Assembly (NCBI GenBank): GCA_027405735.1
Contig: JAPEHQ010000010.1
Coordinates: 620,001 to 684,000 of the forward strand
DNA from: Mucor racemosus
Lineage: Eukaryota; Mucoromycota; Mucoromycetes; Mucorales; Mucoraceae
DNA length: 64,000 nucleotides
Reading direction: 5' to 3'
Part shown: positions 12,000-24,401 of the stretch, in pieces
Layout of the letters: each line of letters begins with the position of its first letter
Position numbering within the stretch: position 1 is the stretch's first letter
Notes under the pieces: model-generated
Told to the model about the DNA's origin: nothing
The model's database searches: none
The model's input: the letters and a program-made list of their open reading frames with translations, nothing else
Program-made: the position numbers and the translations under genes

Positions 12000-13801
12000 T
12001 TAACGCTTTTTGAAATGAACCCAAACACCATGGCGAGGTTTAGTTGTAAGCACAATCTTTGTATCAATAACAGAATCCTTTTTCAATGTACAAGTAAATT
12101 GATTCATTGCACAAGCAATAACTGTTCTTAATTCAAGAATTGCCAAATTTTTTCCAATACAAGCATGTTGTCCTAATGTAAATGATAAATCAGGAAAGTT
12201 ATACTGTGTTTCTGGGGTGATTGTAACATGGCTATTGTTTGTAGTAGTAAGATTATCAAATGCGTTATCAGTTGTTCCATCAGCAACTTTATCTTCTGGG
12301 CGTAACCAACGAGTAGGATCGAATTTATCTGGATTTGGAAAGATGGCAGGGTTCATTTGAACACCACGAACATTACACCAGATCTCTGCTCCACCAGGAA
12401 CAATGGCGCCATCTACGACAGTATCACGATTCACATGTACAGGAATAAATACTACAGCTGGATATTTACGAAGGGTTTCACGATAGATGGCTGTAACCAA
12501 AGGCATGCGAGCAAGTTTCTCGACAGTGACACTTTCAGGAGCTACAGGAGGAGGACCAAGCACTTGACGTACTTGAGCAAACAATTCATCTTGAAGTGCA
12601 GGATTACGAGCGAGTTCAGCAAAGGTAAAGGCTAATGTATGAGCAGTAGTATCGTAACCAGCAAATGTCAATGAAAGTAAGTCATTGATAAGGTCGACTT
12701 GATCATCATCGTAGCGTCCACTAGCAAAGGCACAAGCTGCTACAGAACGATATGATCTTTGCTTTTCAGGAATGCCTTGTTTTTTGTATTCTTCCACATC
12801 TCTCTTGTAGTCTTCTAAAGCATATATCAAAGAGTCTTTGATGAATTTCTTGAGCAGATCGCGTGCAGGTTTGTATGATCTTTGAGCCCAATTAGTTTTG
12901 TTAATACCGAATGGAAGCCATGCCTCAATAGATTGAAACCCTAAACCAAGTCGATGATGTTCATTCTATGTATTTTACTGTCAATAAATTTGGATGTTAC
13001 TATTATACATACAACAAGGATTACCTTTAAATTGCGTCTACCACCTACTAAATCATAATTCAAATCACTTCGACCATACAAATAGTAGTTGATTACATCC
13101 ATAGTCATGTCCATGAATAAATCGTCTAATTCAATTGCATTTCCAGTTTCTGCTTGCTCTTCAAATAGTTTGAGTAATGCTCCAGCACGAGTAGCAACAT
13201 AGGGTAATAATTTAGGTACTAATTGCTTTGGTTGAAATGGTGGTAAGAGAATATGTCGACGCCAGCGCCATTCCTTTTGATAATAAATTAATAAAATAGA
13301 GCTCTAAAATAAATTGTATATGATACTTACTTCACCAACAACATTGTTTAAGCTTTTACCACCAAATACTAGATTTTGGATCAAACGAATCAGATTTCCA
13401 CGCTGAACTTTAGAAGGTTCATCTTTTACTTTGCTCTTGGCTTGACCATCAATCAATACATCCTTAATGCCTTTTAGAGTGTTTACAATGACAAGCGGTG
13501 TTCCAGTAATGGACCAGCATACACTAATGGGTGACAAGGAAGGATCTTGGCCTACACGGATCAAGAATCTTGACAATGTATCAATTTTTTCAGCATCATT
13601 TGGAGGAGGCACCAGACCAAAATATTTGACTAAAAAATGTTCTGCTGGAGCAAGCGGTACTAAAGCCAATGGTGATCTATATCGTTTATTGTAATAGTAA
13701 ATTATATAAACAATGGCCATTAAAAACGGCATGATGGACATTGTTTTTGTTGAATATACTAAAGTGATACTTTGTATCAAATAATTTGATAATAGAGACA
13801 T
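12000..13801 (-). CDS. Cytochrome P450 monooxygenase
   Basis: Exons (minus) 13331-13801, 13025-13273 and 12000-12965, all phase 0, give 561 residues. The start at 13,801 is chosen because the N-terminal membrane anchor (STKTMSIMPFLMAIVYIIYYY) follows it; an in-frame ATG at 13,870 would add 23 residues. Motifs: C-helix EWRWRRHILL right after intron 1, I-helix FAGYDTTAHT (about residue 342), ExxR in YRETLR (E403, R406), PxxFDPTRW, and heme loop FTLGQHACIG with the thiolate Cys near residue 509. The heme loop has His in place of the usual Arg two before Cys, a known variant. A low-complexity insert rich in Asn and Thr precedes the heme loop. It is a microsomal oxidase needing a P450 reductase; the substrate cannot be read from sequence. 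Confidence 0.95.
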
Positions 13802-14382
13802 GATGAATAGGAAAGAAAAACCATAATTAACGGCATGTTCTATATATATGTGCAAATAGATGGCCATCATAGCCTTTTTCTGTCAACTGTATAATCATTT
13901 TACTTTTGTTTGTTCCTGCATGGAAACCTTGTTGTATTCATGAAATTAGCCAATCAAATGTAAAGTATAACTTTTGCAGTTAAATTATGCTTGAATAATG
14001 AATATTTGTGAGAAATGAGAGCACGATAAAACAGCTAAAAGAGGGAGAGTTGATATCAACGTACTTTGAACGTGAGCAAATAATTATATATCGAACACAT
14101 TCAAAATCGTTAAATGCTAACAAGAGAAACAAACTTTAAGGTTCTAAATTCTAACATTTTGCGCAACCACAGAAATTACACATTTGTAAATACAGTGATA
14201 TAAACATAAAATTGTAAAAGAATGTAAGAATATCAAACAAAATTCCTTCTCTCAGACCAGTGATTTATTTACATTATAATTTAGGCCAGTTTCTAATCGA
14301 ATCAACCATAAAAAAATGGCTCATTCCAGACTTGAACATCTACTCGACTCATCTTTTAATCTTTTATATATACAATTATTTA
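13802..14382. other. Divergent intergenic region (P450 / secreted protein)
   Basis: Shared upstream region of two divergently transcribed genes. No clear element recognised beyond AT-rich tracts. Confidence 0.4.
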
Positions 14383-15780
14383 ATGCATATTTCAACCTGT
14401 ATAGCTATTATTACATTCAGTGCTACTTTTGTAGCTGCAAGGCCATTAAATAATAATTTATATAATATTGCAATGGCAGAATCTGATTCAAATGTTGAGA
14501 GGACAGATCTTACATCAAGCGGAAATACTGAAGCAGATACCGATTCTAATTATTATAAAGAATTTCTGAACACTGAAGATCAGCAAATACATGTTGGAAG
14601 AAATGAAAAGCAAAAAGCTCAAATCACGAAACCAAGCAGGTCAAATGAAATGTATATAAACATGGAAAATATATCACCAAAATCTAGAAAACAAGTTTTG
14701 AAAAATAAAGGTAAAGCCATGGAAATAAATGAGTTGGATAATCAAGGTAGAGCCAAGGATTTCAGTGATAATAATAGCTTACCAAGTGATACAAAGCGTG
14801 CTTCTGATATCATTGAGAAACCTGATGAATCTACTGTAAAAGAGCCTTATAGTGATACAACATTAAGTATTGGTACACACAATGCTTTTACTAAAAATGA
14901 ATCTGCCAGTGACACAATCGACTACGCAAACAAGGAACCCATTAAGCAAGATTCTACTGGAAAGCCAGCTCTTAAAATGACAAGCAACAGCAATGTATAC
15001 ATTCCAACAGAGAAAGTACTACCTATTCAAGATGAAGAGCAAAGTCCACTTTTTGACTTTTACGATGTCCTTGATCGAGCACTTTTGGATCCCTATATTA
15101 ATGCTATTGATTCTGATCTAAACAGTGAAGTTTATGAGGAACCAGTTACAGAAACAATAACATATAATACTCCATTGAATGAAGTATTTGATTATCACAG
15201 TTTAATAGCAAAGCAAATCAGTTTAGCAGAAGAGCAAATCAGATTAAAACATGATGAGCTTTTACAAGATCAACAACAAATTGATGATTTAAAACGTAAA
15301 GTACATCACTCACCACCAACAACAACAATATCATCATCATCATCCCCATACCCTACATTTAGTATGGAAATTGTAGAGTCAGGTCCTAATGAAACAATGT
15401 ATGTATACAAAAATACAGCTCCAACTATTACAACAACAGTTGAACAATTTGATATTAGTTCAACTGTAATATCAATTACAAATCAACTGCCTCTTTCAAC
15501 AAATACGCCTCTCTTATCAACTCAAATCTCTTTATCAAGCGAGAAAAAGGAGGACGAGGCCGAGAAAATTGTGCCAAGTTCGGAAATCAACAACACGCCC
15601 CTCTATAAACTCGTACAAAAACAAACAAATAAAGACTATCAACCCAAAATCAAGAATAGCTCAGCAATTGAGGCTGTTGATTTAGTCTCACACATGAGTG
15701 ATACAACATTTGACCCATCAAATAAACTGAAGCTTCCCAATATTAGTTGGACACCTTCACGTAAGAATGTTTCTAAATGA
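14383..15780 (+). CDS. Secreted, largely disordered hypothetical protein
   Basis: Single-exon ORF of 465 residues. I start it at the ATG at 14,383 because it is followed by a good signal peptide (MHISTCIAIITFSATFVAARP); the open frame extends further upstream but without an ATG. The mature part is rich in Ser, Thr, Asp, Glu and Asn, with no cysteines of note and no domain I recognise. Residues about 310-345 (HSLIAKQISLAEEQIRLKHD onward) form a Gln/Glu-rich coiled coil, followed by a Ser/Thr/Pro-rich stretch that could be O-glycosylated. It is divergent from the P450, with 581 bp between starts. Could be a cell-wall or secreted protein; function unknown. Confidence 0.55.
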   Translation: MHISTCIAIITFSATFVAARPLNNNLYNIAMAESDSNVERTDLTSSGNTEADTDSNYYKEFLNTEDQQIHVGRNEKQKAQITKPSRSNEMYINMENISPKSRKQVLKNKGKAMEINELDNQGRAKDFSDNNSLPSDTKRASDIIEKPDESTVKEPYSDTTLSIGTHNAFTKNESASDTIDYANKEPIKQDSTGKPALKMTSNSNVYIPTEKVLPIQDEEQSPLFDFYDVLDRALLDPYINAIDSDLNSEVYEEPVTETITYNTPLNEVFDYHSLIAKQISLAEEQIRLKHDELLQDQQQIDDLKRKVHHSPPTTTISSSSSPYPTFSMEIVESGPNETMYVYKNTAPTITTTVEQFDISSTVISITNQLPLSTNTPLLSTQISLSSEKKEDEAEKIVPSSEINNTPLYKLVQKQTNKDYQPKIKNSSAIEAVDLVSHMSDTTFDPSNKLKLPNISWTPSRKNVSK

Positions 15781-16090
15781 TTATACTGCTTGAAACCTGA
15801 CGGAGAAGGCTCAGTGAGTGAATAATAAATGATACATAAAAGAATATTTGATTTAAACTAGAAATTCTAGACTATCATCAAATGTGCAGGTGAAAATGTT
15901 GGTTTTGAATTCTCTTGTGGTAAAAATACGTTGTGTTACAGTACAGGTCCCTTTGATGTAGATTGTCAAAAAGAACAAAATTTTATTACTGAATAAAAGT
16001 AGGGGGGGGGGGAGGAGTGGTTTTTACAAAATGAAAAATGCTGGTATATGTAATATAATATGTACAAAATTGTGATTTTTTTTTAAGGGT
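15781..16090. other. Convergent 3' region with G run
   Basis: Between two convergent genes; includes a 10-G tract near 16,001-16,011, unusual in this AT-rich DNA. No gene. Confidence 0.4.
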
Positions 16091-17231
16091 TTAAAGCATT
16101 AAACCTTGACTTGCAGCCCAAATAGTTGCCATATCGCTCAGAATCTTGGCCAAATGATCAGGTATATCGCATACAAGTATATTTTGATAAAGTTGTTTCT
16201 TTCTTTGAGGCCATTCATATTCAAATTCTTGATCAGAAATTTCAGGGAATGAAAATGCATCCACATGTTCCATAGTGAAACGTTCATATAAAACGGTTAA
16301 TTCAGGCCTAATTGAAGTTGTTTCATCTTGAATTAAGGGTGTAAATGTAACAGCAATTTGAGGTGCAAATGGGAAAAGACCCAATCTAGGAGCATTGGGT
16401 TGAACAGGTTCAGTTTGTTTCAAACACATTGATAAGAATAATGTTTGACACCATAAAGGTATTTTACCACGAATAACAAGGTCGCTAGCATTATTATATG
16501 GATTTGTATACCTTGCACCAAATGTATAGCTATAAGGGATGAACATTTCATAACAAGAACTTGTCAGGTTATTTATCATATGGGACACATTGTCGAATTG
16601 AAATGTATCAATGGGAGCTTCTTCTATAATGAAAATGTTAATCAAATGTACATTGCAAATTAAAATCATGTAAAAAAGTACCTTGTGTATCAATATATTT
16701 ATTTGACATGGTTTCTTCAATACAAGATAACGTAGGTGATGGTTGAGGGATACTTGATTGCCATTTTTGATGTACAAATACACCTTTTGATAACCGCATC
16801 AATGAGATTTGATTCATGTCTAGATCTCTACAATGGATCATACGCAATAACAAGTTTTCTGATCTATGTCTGCGATATGTAAGTGGATCTGTAGCACACA
16901 GTGGATCAGAATTAAATCGAAATGTTTTGTTGTTATCAATCAATGTCATCAAATCATTAACAGAAGATGTATTGTTTCTTGTATTTTTTATGAAATAAGC
17001 TTCTGGTGAAGAGTATGATGTACTTGTTGAGTTAAAAATGTGTTGTTGTAATTGAGATACTGCATATTTCCAGTTATCAACATCTTTACATAAATCATTA
17101 GGCGATGACTTGTAGGCAATAAAAAAATCTTCAAAATCTTCATTTGATTCTTGTAATGGAATTGTGCTAGGAAGTTCCTCCAATTTAACTTGATTGGAAT
17201 AGTAATGTGGATTCTCATAAAATGTAGTCAT
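16091..17231 (-). CDS. Conserved-looking hypothetical protein, 360 residues
   Basis: Two exons, 16682-17231 and 16091-16623, joined across a 58-nt GT-AG intron (phase 1, creating Glu). I do not recognise the family. The N-terminal half is acidic and polar (EDFEDFFIAYKSSPNDLCKD), then a helical basic segment (RRHRSENLLLRMIHCRDLDM). The C-terminal half is globular-looking: SSCYEMFIPYSYTFGARY, LVIRGKIPLWCQTLFLS and YEWPQRKKQLYQNILVCDIP. No signal peptide or transmembrane helix, so probably nuclear or cytosolic. The intact frame, spliced structure and position between expressed-type genes support a real gene. It is convergent with the secreted protein gene. Confidence 0.72.
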
Positions 17232-18690
17232 TTTGTATATTTGTAAATGTTGTCAAGATGTGAAATAAAAGAGATATCCATACAAAAAAATTCTACCTTT
17301 TTATAATTAAATATTTTGACTCATAAAAAAATCCAGCCGGGTTCTAGCCAAAGCGTGCGGGGTTGCGGCCCAAAGTTTATAAAATATAAATATTACCATT
17401 TTCGGATCAAGCCACGTAATTAACCTTAAAAAAAAAGAGGTTTAAAATGCTCCAATATTCTACCCAAATCGACCATGAATTTGCTATCAGAGATCAAATT
17501 ATTTATTTGCATACAATTGTCATTATTTATCATTCAATTCATGACACTCTTTTCGTTTCCTTTTTGACTATAAAATCATTTTTAAATAATATTTGATCGT
17601 GTAACATTTGGACTGTTTGATTCATTTGTAAGCAATGACCCATTTCTTCCTACTGGACAGAATTTTTTTTTTTATTTAATACATACATCTACATCTATAT
17701 CTAAATTATCAACTTTTTAATAAAAATAAGCAAAGATTTTCATTTTTTACAGAAAGAAACGGAAGATATTCTAATAAACTAGTAGTTTCACAAAAATAGA
17801 TCAAGGAAACATTTACAAAATGTTAGAAAAGAACTGTGTCGGTGATTGCGCCGAGCACCAAAACCGCATTTCCGCGTCCACTGAATACAACAATTGTTTA
17901 TATCTCAATCAGACTACTTATTTTACATTAATAATTCAACGTTACATTTTTTATAGTTTATCAGATCTTTTTCTTATGCAACCATGTGTTTGCTGCGTAA
18001 TTTTTCCTTTTTTTCTTTCTATCATTCTATCATGTGCATTAAACAACCATATTGGGCGTATTAATAATTGGATTTGACTCTTGTCGATCTATGAAATTGA
18101 AAATAAATTTCTATATAATTATGCTCGAGGTGATTCAAATAAAATTTATCGTTTTTGACATGTTGTGATATGGTTGTGTGATATTAACATAAAAAGAAAT
18201 CAAAAATTTTAATTGATAACAAAATTTTTGCTTAAATAAAAACATTTGCAAAAGAAAGAAGCGTTTCAGTTGTGTTTATTTTTTTCTGGCAAGTTTAGGG
18301 GTGGAACATTTAGGATAATGTATCCTTTTTAAACATGCATGCACTGTTTCTTCGATTTAACAACGCATATACGTTAGTGTCACCAACAGAAGCGCCGTGA
18401 ATGGGGTGTATTCAGCAGAAGCGCCGAATTTCTTTAGTGTCAAATCCTGTGATTTGTGAAATCATGTTCAACATTTAAAGATGCGCGAAACAGTGCAATG
18501 CTGTAATGATTTCTTCATTTAGTATGCATAAAAGCATAAATAAAAAAGTATAAAATATTGAACTTCTAAAGATATGCAGATATTTAGCAATAAATCTTTG
18601 TGTAGAGCTTATTTATGTATGTAGATTGATATATAAAATGTTTCTTCTATTCCTAATGTGCGTTTTTATTTGAGTTTGCACACGTCAAAC
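17232..18690. other. Gene-poor stretch
   Basis: Mostly non-coding. An 85-codon ORF at 17,820-18,077 (Cys-containing, hydrophobic second half) is the only candidate but lacks support. Near 18,388-18,432 the motif 'cagaagcgccg' occurs twice, flanked by 'ttagtgtca' on both sides, perhaps a small mobile-element scar. Confidence 0.35.
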
Positions 18691-18828
18691 ATGGAATCTC
18701 AACAACCGCAGCAGCAGCAGCAGCAGCAGCAGCATTATCTAATTCTATCGGGAGTTCAAACTCTAAATTGCCCTCAATTTTCAAAGAGTTTTTTTTGCAT
18801 GACATTTGCAGAATTAATACATATTTAA
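18691..18828 (+). CDS. Short polyglutamine ORF (doubtful gene)
   Basis: ATG, then MESQQP followed by eight consecutive CAG codons and 31 more residues ending SFFCMTFAELIHI; 45 codons in all. A pure CAG run of this length usually marks a coding region, so this may be an exon of an unrecognised gene or a remnant, but no splice partner was found. Confidence 0.2.
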   Translation: MESQQPQQQQQQQQHYLILSGVQTLNCPQFSKSFFCMTFAELIHI

Positions 18829-19824
18829 CTAACTGAAAATATATTTATACCTATTGAGAGCTTCATATATTTTTTTGTTTTCTAAAATGATGCCTTGAAG
18901 CAATTTTATGGCCTATTTATTAGGACCAATCAGAAGTTCTAGCATCATAATGCCTAAATATACGAAATCAACACATTTTCAAAAAAAAAAAAAACCTGTA
19001 TCACATTCAATGCATATAAAATCATTTCTAACATCTTATTGTGTTTGTTACATACTTTTTATTTTATTGATATTACTTGAAAAAATGGCGTCAGCACCAC
19101 AATTTATCAATAATGAATATTTCAAATTCCAAATTTATACGTACTATGAATGTAAAATACACCATCTAAGTAACAAAATTATATGAGTAACAGAATAACT
19201 AATGCGTTATTCATTGAATTTATCATATATCTGAAAAGCGAAGAGTTTCAAAGCTTTTATACAAGGTCTAGGGAGCTGAGCGGAACAAATTCAATCAGTG
19301 TTTTCAAGATGTACTTCAAGTTTCTTGGTGTTTTGATTCGATCTTCTAAAAAGTGCATATGGTTGACCTTGTACTAGTAAATTTGGCTGGCAAGGCCTGG
19401 CTAGACACCAATGCTAGCCTTGACCAAAAATCGATATCAAAAGAAACCTCAACATTGCGATTTAGTGGACACTTTTCTCTCTTCTGCCGAGTCCACTAAA
19501 TCGAGTTTTCCACTGAACCGAATAAATCTTTTCCATAATATTGAGTCAAAAAATGGCAATAAAAAGGCACTAATAGTTTATACTATTAAATAATACTATC
19601 AATAAAGGGGTTTCACGTTCGAGCACCTGAAATAAAGCTTTTGTGTAAGTAGAAGTGTGTCAAGACATCGAGTTTTTATTTCAAATAACGTGTATTTTAA
19701 GGGGGTTAATCAACAAATAAAAAAGCTGATGTAACCACAAAAATAGTAAACAACACTCATAGATGCAAGTAAAGTGTATTATTTTCTTTTTATTCTCTAA
19801 AAGTGTGCTTAAATTCGCATACAA
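18829..19824. other. Gene-poor stretch with perfect inverted repeat
   Basis: No convincing gene. Contains the hairpin listed at 19,458-19,503 and the upstream region of the FHIP gene. Confidence 0.4.
19458..19503. repeat. 13-bp perfect inverted repeat (hairpin)
   Basis: CGATTTAGTGGAC at 19,458-19,470 is exactly complementary to GTCCACTAAATCG at 19,491-19,503 with a 20-nt loop. Could be a scar or end of a mobile element, or a chance palindrome. Confidence 0.6.
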
Positions 19825-22800
19825 ATGGATTATTTTTCAAAATTTAAAAAGCGTATTGCTCCACCAAAGACACAGCCAACCAGTGCTTTGCAATTAGTTA
19901 AGTTCCATAAATGCTGGGATTATGTTCATGTAAGATCTAATTCAGAATATAGTTACAAATACGCGGAATATCTGATTTTATCTACAATTTTAATAGAATA
20001 TCTTTATAGCAGAAGATAGAAAGGCGAATTTGCATGTGAAACAAACTGAAATTCCAGAGAGACTTCGTCAAATGGTAGACATGTTGGTAGACGAAGAAGC
20101 TAGGCAAGAGGATAATACCACTGGTGTTTGCATGGAATACTTTTTAAAGCATGGATTATTACAATATCTTGTCAATGTGTCTGAGAAAATGGATTATCCA
20201 GAAGGAATTCGTGGTGAAAGCATTCGAACCATTGCATCTATGGTTGATTTATTAGATGATCGATTTCTTGTGCATAATGCTGTTCATAAACCAACTATTA
20301 GATTGCTTCGATTTTGCGTCTTGGATGAACGCCAAAGTGAACTAGATCATGAGGATTTAGTAGATTTAATGTATACTATATGCTCCAAAATTCATGGGTT
20401 TCCTGCGCTCCTTAATATCTTTTTTCATGATAAGCAATGGCTCACTACACCTCAAAAGACATCCACCTCAGCAACTACAGCAACAGATGCACCTCTAATG
20501 ACTCCCATGATAGAAACACCAGTTGCTCCACCAGAATATGAATTTCTGCTATTTACGTATCTATTGAGATTTATACATCGAGAAGGAAGATCTGGAGATT
20601 ATGCTCGTACAGGATTATTATTTTTAATGGAAATGGCTGTAGACCAACTAGGTGATTTTATACTCGAATCCGATTTTGCTACTATTATGGCAGCTGGTTT
20701 AGGTGCGTTATATTCTCAATTACCTCGCAAGCTTATTATAAAGGATGAAAAAGAGATTAATAGTACAGCTGCATCGTATTTGTTGGGTCAAGACTTGGAT
20801 CCTCGTGCTTATCCATCAGATGAATTTGGAGTAGAACATTCCAGTTCTACTCAATTCAAATATCAACTCGATTCTTTTTTAAAGCTATTGGAATTCTGTC
20901 AAGATGTATTGCTTAGATGTCCAAATAATTCTATATCTGAACGTTTATTGCAATGTATTCGTGGCATTTTTATGGAAAACATTTTGTATCCTTCCATTCT
21001 AGAATGTTCTGATGTAGATGGATCATCTGTAGCTGTTATTAGTTACATTGATTTGATTCTACAAATTGTACAGCAACAAGATTTGGCATCTGTTATGGTA
21101 GGCTTTTTAATGGATGATACAGACGATGATGAACAGATAGTACAAAAGTTAATGATGACTACCCCAACAAGTATTGGTGGCGTAGAATTGGATTTTAAGA
21201 GCTCACCTTATTATACAGATGCAGAGCGCTTCACTCTCAAAGATTTGATCTTTAGTCGACTTAAATCTAGCTCACAACCAACTGTAATTGCAACGTTAAA
21301 GTTACTCAAGACATTAATAGTTAAACATTGTAGATTTGCAGATCGACTTTTGTCTACTGTGCCTGATAAAAATGCGGATAATGATGAGGAGCCACCTTCT
21401 ACTAATATCTCACATCATATTCGTGAGATTCAACTATACTTTTCGCTCATTTCTGCAATAGATCAAGTTCATGCAGATGATATTTTAACATTGGGCTATG
21501 AAGATTATCTGGAAGATGTGAAAGTAAATATGCAACAAGATATATGTTATCAAGAATTACTTGAATCTCCTTATAATAACCAACAACAATTACACAACAA
21601 ACCAACTTCTTCTAAAAGTGAAAAACGCCGAAGCTTTAAATATGGTCAACGTAGTTCAACGCATGAAGAAGTTTACCATCAACATCAACATCAACATCAA
21701 CACAATATATTGTCAAATACACAACCTGCTGTGCGCCAACGTATAAGATCGGCTGATACGCTTATTCAGATCCTTTTGGGTTTATTATCTCATTTCTTTG
21801 CTCAATCATCTGAACTTAATTTAGCATTAACAAGTGTCATCTCTGCGCTTGCTCTTTGCCCTTATCGAAGTTTGGAAGGTTGGATATCTTTTTGTGAATC
21901 AGATCGTACGGATGCAAATGACATATTACATTTGGGTGTTGGTGATAATAACAATAGTAATACATTCATGCCTATTACTAATGAGAATCATGAAAGTCGA
22001 GCAGATATGTCTCTAGATGATGATGATGATGATCAGTCGTTAGATTTTGGCGCAGATCGCAACTCGATTCGTATGACTACACCTACACAGTTCAAATCAT
22101 TCCCTCCGTTTTATACACTTTTTCGAACATTAACTCAACAAGTAGATTACTACAGATCAGAAGTAGATGGTTTTGATATTCTGTTGGATGAAAGATGGAA
22201 TGGGCTTTTATTTGGTCAATCTACTACAGCAGTTGCTCCAGTACCTTCTTTGTCAAGTTCTGTTCGTCGAGGATCAATAATTGATCCACAACCTACTGCA
22301 TCTACTAGTACAGCAACCACAAGTGCGGCATCTGTAGTGAGTCAAACTGTGAGCAAGCTGTTTGGTTTAGGTAGTAGCACAACCACTCTTTCCCAGAGTA
22401 CAACAACAACATCTATAAACGGTGGTAATGGTAATAATGTAGCACAACAACCAAGTAAACGTCGAAATTCAGTTGCTAGTTTAAAGCCATCCACATCAAC
22501 TACAACTGCAAATTTATCAAAATCATTATCTGCAACTACAATTGTGCCTACTTTATCTACTGCATCAGCTCCAGGGGCAGCGGCATCTCTTTCTCCCCCA
22601 CCTCCAGCCATTCATCCCATGTCTCCACTCGCTTTACATACTAAAAAGACATTGCAAGTACATATTCAGCCCTTATTTCCTTCCAACTTTGAATTTGATA
22701 GAGATCCAATCTTGAATTTAGATGCAGATGATGAAGATGTATTTGCACCTACACAACATCCATCTCAGCGCAAAAAGGATAAATCAACAGAGATTTCGTT

Positions 22801-22909
22801 ATCCATGTTATTAAATAATGTGGTTATTCTCGAAGAATCCATCAAAGAATTAGTTGCTATTATGCAAGTAAGACGAAGTTTAGGTATTGACAAAATAAGA
22901 TATACATAA
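19825..22909 (+). CDS. FHIP family protein (FTS-Hook-interacting, dynein-endosome adaptor)
   Basis: Exons 19825-19951 and 20010-22909 (1,008 residues). I chose donor GTTACA at 19,952 with acceptor TATAG at 20,009 because it keeps phase and restores spacing between the Trp (CW) and IPERL seen in the family; a GTAAGA donor at 19,930 paired with an AAAG acceptor at 20,023 is a weaker alternative. Family features: N-terminal FSKF, TEIPERLRQMVDMLVDEEA, VCMEYFLKHGLLQYL, EFLLFTYLLRFIHREG with DYARTGLLFLM, and the C-terminal LNNVVILEESIKELVAI. FHIP proteins join FTS and Hook to link dynein to early endosomes. Low-complexity inserts include an HQ run, an Asp run and long Ser/Thr tracts before the C-terminal block. 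Tail-to-tail with PIL1. Confidence 0.86.
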
Positions 22910-23026
22910 TAAAATTATTTTTATTTGTTGTGCATATGTGTATAATGTGGAGGGGGGGGGTAAAAATTTTAAAAGGAAAAGGATATATCTAAAGGGGATG
23001 TATATGTATTTTTTGCTAGTAATCTA

Positions 23027-24401
23027 TTATTGTTCGTCTCTGTCACCATCAGAAGTTACACTTCTTGAAGAGGATACAGATTTAGACGATGTAGATGGTT
23101 TTGGTTGGAAATTAGGATTCGTTGAAGGCAATACAAATCCACCTGCATCATGCTTTTTGGTTTCTTCTCCCCTAAATACAGCACCAGGACTAAAAATGCT
23201 CTTCATTTCATCATATGGCCGAGGAGGTAAATAATGCTGGTAGAATTGATACAGATTTTGTTGATTGAGTTGTTGTTGTTGCTGCTGAAATTGTTGTTGG
23301 TGTTGTTGGAAAGGCGAGGAATGGTGAAGGTAAACATTAGAAAATCCACCACCATGTGTTGTGCTAGTGGTTGTACTTGTAGATGCACTTGGACGTGGTT
23401 CTTCTTGATCATCTACGATTTCATCAGGCTTATAGAATGAATATTGCTTATTTTGTTCTTCTAATGAGACAGTTCTATGTGGTACATCTACTTCTTCTTC
23501 TTCTTCTTCATTATCTTTTTCTTCACTATTCTTGGATGCTTCGCTCTTTGTAGATGCTGTAGCAGAAGGTACAGGAGAAACAACGTCGTTGTCTTTGGGA
23601 GGCACAGGCGGTAATTGCTTTACAATAAGAGGGTTATGGCCATGATGAGCTGTTAATGTTCTACGAACTTTGGCTTTATCAGGGTTCCATTGTTCAATGG
23701 CTCGCTCGGCATCATCCTGAATACGCTTTGTCTTTTCTGCCTTTTCATAAGGTCTTCTTTCCTCACCTACTTTGACAGGCTCCACATCTAATTCATCAAC
23801 AATGTATTTACCAAATGTTGATATGATGTCAGATTTGCTCGCCATTGCATGCATACCATTCAACAACAAATATAAACCCTCACGTGTAGCGATGCGCTTA
23901 AAGTTGTTCATCTCTGCTTCATCAGGAGCTGTAAATTCTTCCAATTGTGCTAGTTGTTCCTTGAGATTGTTCAACTTATCCATAGAAGAGTACGAGTTTT
24001 GCAAACGTTCGATCTGATCCTTGATTTTTCTTTTTTGATCTCTGCCTGGCTGTAAACTAGATTCCTTGACAGAAATAGATTTTAAAGTTTCACGATATTG
24101 ATCAACCGAGTCTTGGAATTCCATTAGAATATTGGACCATTGCCCTAAAAGATGCCCTAATTTATTGGTAACATCCTTGACTGGATATTAGATGTTATTG
24201 TCATGATAATTTTTTTTATTTACTTACTGTCAAATCATCTCCTAATACAGATCCATATGTCATAAGGTTGTTTGCTGAAACACGATTATCATCAGCCAGT
24301 TGACCGATACATCGGCTTGATTTTTGAGAGTATTCGAGCACGCCTAGTAAGCCCTTTTCTGAAAGCGATTTATCGTTTGATTTATGAAATAATCCAAACA
24401 T
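23027..24401 (-). CDS. PIL1: Eisosome core protein Pil1/Lsp1 (BAR domain)
   Basis: Exons 24228-24401 and 23027-24175 (440 residues), phase 0. The acceptor TCAAG at 24,176 is preferred over an upstream CAG because it keeps frame and gives GDDLT-DVTNKLG, matching Pil1 DDDVS-DITDKLG. The BAR helices follow: DQYRETLKSISVKESSLQPG, RDQKRKIKDQIERL, and EERRPYEKAEKTKRIQDDAE with AERAIEQWNPDKAKVRRTL. Pil1 assembles on the inner plasma membrane and shapes furrow-like eisosomes. The yeast N-terminal extension is absent. The tail is long, acidic then Gln-rich (QQHQQQFQQQQQQ) and disordered. Divergent from a claudin-like tetraspan 208 bp away. Confidence 0.93.

Noticed and set aside
13802..13870. Longer N-terminus for the P450 starting at 13,870
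   Set aside because: It would place 23 extra residues before the normal membrane anchor; the ATG at 13,801 gives a typical P450 start.
17820..18077. 85-codon ORF with cysteines and a hydrophobic segment
   Set aside because: No signal peptide at the start, no splice partner or recognisable domain, and extends into AT-rich DNA; too weak to call.
19930..20023. Alternative FHIP intron 1 (GTAAGA donor, AAAG acceptor)
   Set aside because: It keeps phase but removes about 12 residues that are needed for the spacing between the N-terminal Trp and the IPERL block in the family.
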